Source: an uncultured Flavobacteriales bacterium
GTDB lineage: Bacteria; Bacteroidota; Bacteroidia; Flavobacteriales; Flavobacteriaceae
Direction of reading: 5' to 3'
Assembly (NCBI GenBank): GCA_913009535.1
Contig: CAJVXR010000072.1
Location: 1 to 7,347, forward strand
DNA: 7,347 nt
The translations under genes and the position numbers were made by a program. Below are positions 5,766-7,347 of this stretch, piece by piece (positions within the stretch are counted from its first letter, which is position 1; every line of letters starts with the position of its first letter). The notes beneath the pieces are model-generated. The model did no database searches and was not told where the DNA came from. It was given only the letters and a program-made list of their open reading frames with translations.

Positions 5766-7347
5766 TTAATTCTTAAGGGTTACAATTAATGGTGCAGCAG
5801 TAGGAATAATAGTACTTGTACCTCTTCCTTTTGGAGCAATATCAGTTATAGTGATCTGTGAACCTCTTCTTGCACCTCTTAAAGCCTGCTTTGCTTGTGC
5901 ACTTAACTCATCACCTTCACACGCAAAAACACCTTTTCCTTGAATGTTAATCTTAAAGTTGTCAACGGACAATGGTAGATCAAAATCAAAACCATTAAAT
6001 TGAGCATCAATAATCGCTGAGGCTAAATCTGCTCTGTTCATAGACATAGAGCCTGTTTCACCATCAATAGATCCTAATGGAGAAGGTATTGGTTTGATTC
6101 TAAATGGAACCGTAGTAACTACTTTTTCTCCACTTGGTAAAGTTCCAACTACTTTAACATTAATAGTTTTTTTACCTTTAAGGGCAGTAGGCATTTTTCT
6201 TAAATCTAATTCATAGTCTCCTGCTGATTTTCTTTCTTTTTTACCTACAAGCTTACCTTTTCTTAAGCCAGGTGTTGCTAATGGGTCTACTTTATTATCT
6301 GGGATTCCAGCAAAGGATATAGAAAAAGGGTTTCTAACTCCTTGATAGACTACGTTCATCTTATCTGCAGAAACAGTAGCAGAGTTTGGTTTAGGTACAA
6401 CTGCATAAGTACTCTTTACAGGTATTGTTATAATAGAATCTCCTTCTCTAAATTGAAATTCTCCGATAATCTCTCTTTCTCCAACTGCACCTGCAGGGAA
6501 ATCAAGTAAAGTTTGGCCAGTCATCATAGAAGACTGATCTAATTCCTTACCATTAATTAATACCTTATCTGCTTTTAATGTTTTATCATTTTTCCCTAAG
6601 ATAATTCTACCTGTAAAATTATCACCAGAAAAGAAAGCCGTTTTATCAGGGACTACTATAGCATCAAAATTAGTTAAAGAGGCTTCTATTTTTAATTTTC
6701 CTTGAAGCATTGCAGAAAGAAGTTCTGATTCAATAGTTTTTATATCAGCTTGCAACATTGTAAATTTAGTTATGGATGCTACTAATGGATATCCCATATA
6801 ATGGTACTCAATCCAATCTCTAACAACTCCCTCTCTATCAACAATAGTATTAGTAGAAAATTTCTTAATAACATCATTAGTTATATCTTGAAGAGATAAG
6901 TTTGTTTTTAGAACATCTGAAACACCTTCTCTAAATATTTTCATTTGATTTAAAAATTCTTCACCTTCAGGGGTTAGTATTTTTCCAACAAAAAACATTT
7001 CGTCTATAGCATCTGCCTTATCCATAACCTCGTAGTCAGTTACATCTTCTAATTTAGAATTCTCTAAAGCAGAGGTTTTGATAGATTCTAAGTGGTTATA
7101 TAAATCATTAGCAAGATCTGAAATAGAGTCAGCTTTATTTTTTAACGATAGGTATTTTCCAGGTTGCTCACTAGCCTTTTCGTCTAATCCTTGTTTAAAT
7201 TTATTATTTCTTTCTGTTGCATTCAAATTTGACTCAACAACTTGCTCGTTCATAAGACCAAATGCTGTTAAAACTTCTTTTGACATATTTAGAGCTAGCA
7301 TTGCAATAAATACTAGATACATCAAATTGATCATTTTTTGTCTTGGA
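5766..7347 (-). CDS. gldM: Gliding motility / type IX secretion motor protein GldM, 5' end cut by window edge
   Basis: GldM/PorM is anchored in the inner membrane by one N-terminal helix that sits inside a GldL ring; its long periplasmic part reaches toward the GldK/GldN ring and is thought to transmit proton-driven motion. From the first in-window Met (7334-7332) 522 residues are visible. The reading frame continues upstream as Pro-Arg-Gln-Lys to the edge, matching the family N-terminus M-A-G-G-K-L-x-P-R-Q-K-M, so that Met is probably residue 12 and about seven codons are missing. The Arg (codon 7343-7341) should be the family's Arg9, reported as functionally important. Counting from the visible Met: membrane helix about 2-18, helical first periplasmic domain to about 210, then three beta-rich domains (about 213-318, 320-418, 420-522). 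The C-terminal domain contains the recognisable FDFDLPLSVDNFKI and ALRGARRGSQITITDI stretches. gldN follows four bases later; gldL and gldK are expected beyond the right edge. Confidence 0.96.
   Translation of the reverse strand, partial: PRQKMINLMYLVFIAMLALNMSKEVLTAFGLMNEQVVESNLNATERNNKFKQGLDEKASEQPGKYLSLKNKADSISDLANDLYNHLESIKTSALENSKLEDVTDYEVMDKADAIDEMFFVGKILTPEGEEFLNQMKIFREGVSDVLKTNLSLQDITNDVIKKFSTNTIVDREGVVRDWIEYHYMGYPLVASITKFTMLQADIKTIESELLSAMLQGKLKIEASLTNFDAIVVPDKTAFFSGDNFTGRIILGKNDKTLKADKVLINGKELDQSSMMTGQTLLDFPAGAVGEREIIGEFQFREGDSIITIPVKSTYAVVPKPNSATVSADKMNVVYQGVRNPFSISFAGIPDNKVDPLATPGLRKGKLVGKKERKSAGDYELDLRKMPTALKGKKTINVKVVGTLPSGEKVVTTVPFRIKPIPSPLGSIDGETGSMSMNRADLASAIIDAQFNGFDFDLPLSVDNFKINIQGKGVFACEGDELSAQAKQALRGARRGSQITITDIAPKGRGTSTIIPTAAPLIVTLKN

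Overview
The window looks like chromosomal DNA from a member of the Bacteroidota, most likely a gliding or type IX-secreting flavobacterium. Three things point there: adjacent gldM and gldN genes, which are restricted to that phylum; promoter -7 elements of the TAnnTTTG type with no Shine-Dalgarno sequences; and a low GC content, by eye about one third in the right-hand 4.7 kb. Every gene supported with confidence lies on the minus strand, so the map reads from right to left in the direction of transcription.

Right part (4656-7347): the distal end of a gldKLMN-type operon. gldM encodes the inner-membrane motor shaft of the type IX secretion system and of gliding, and it is cut by the right edge about seven codons short of its start. 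Four bases after it comes gldN, which encodes the periplasmic partner of the GldK outer-membrane ring. A perfect 16-bp hairpin closes this unit. Together the two proteins are thought to carry proton-motive force energy from GldL/GldM to the outer-membrane translocon.

Middle (2500-4621): an ABC-F ATPase (translation factor type, no membrane domain) with its own -7 element, followed by an initiator tRNA-Met gene with a clear -33/-7 promoter and a strong terminator.

Left part (1-2499): an ABC exporter half-transporter of the MsbA/lipid A exporter type that appears to start at TTG, a gene-poor stretch of 386 bases, and the N-terminal 109 residues of an M81 (MlrC-like) metallopeptidase predicted to be a lipoprotein. 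The exporter gene is visibly richer in GC (about 40-45% by eye) than the genes to its right, and it lies between two imperfect copies of the sequence that follows the tRNA. This hints at a duplication or insertion next to the tRNA, but does not prove it.

I did not find a convincing undescribed system. Most of the window is ordinary core genome. The parts most worth a second look are the repeat-flanked, compositionally distinct exporter block and the unexplained small reading frame at 577-675.
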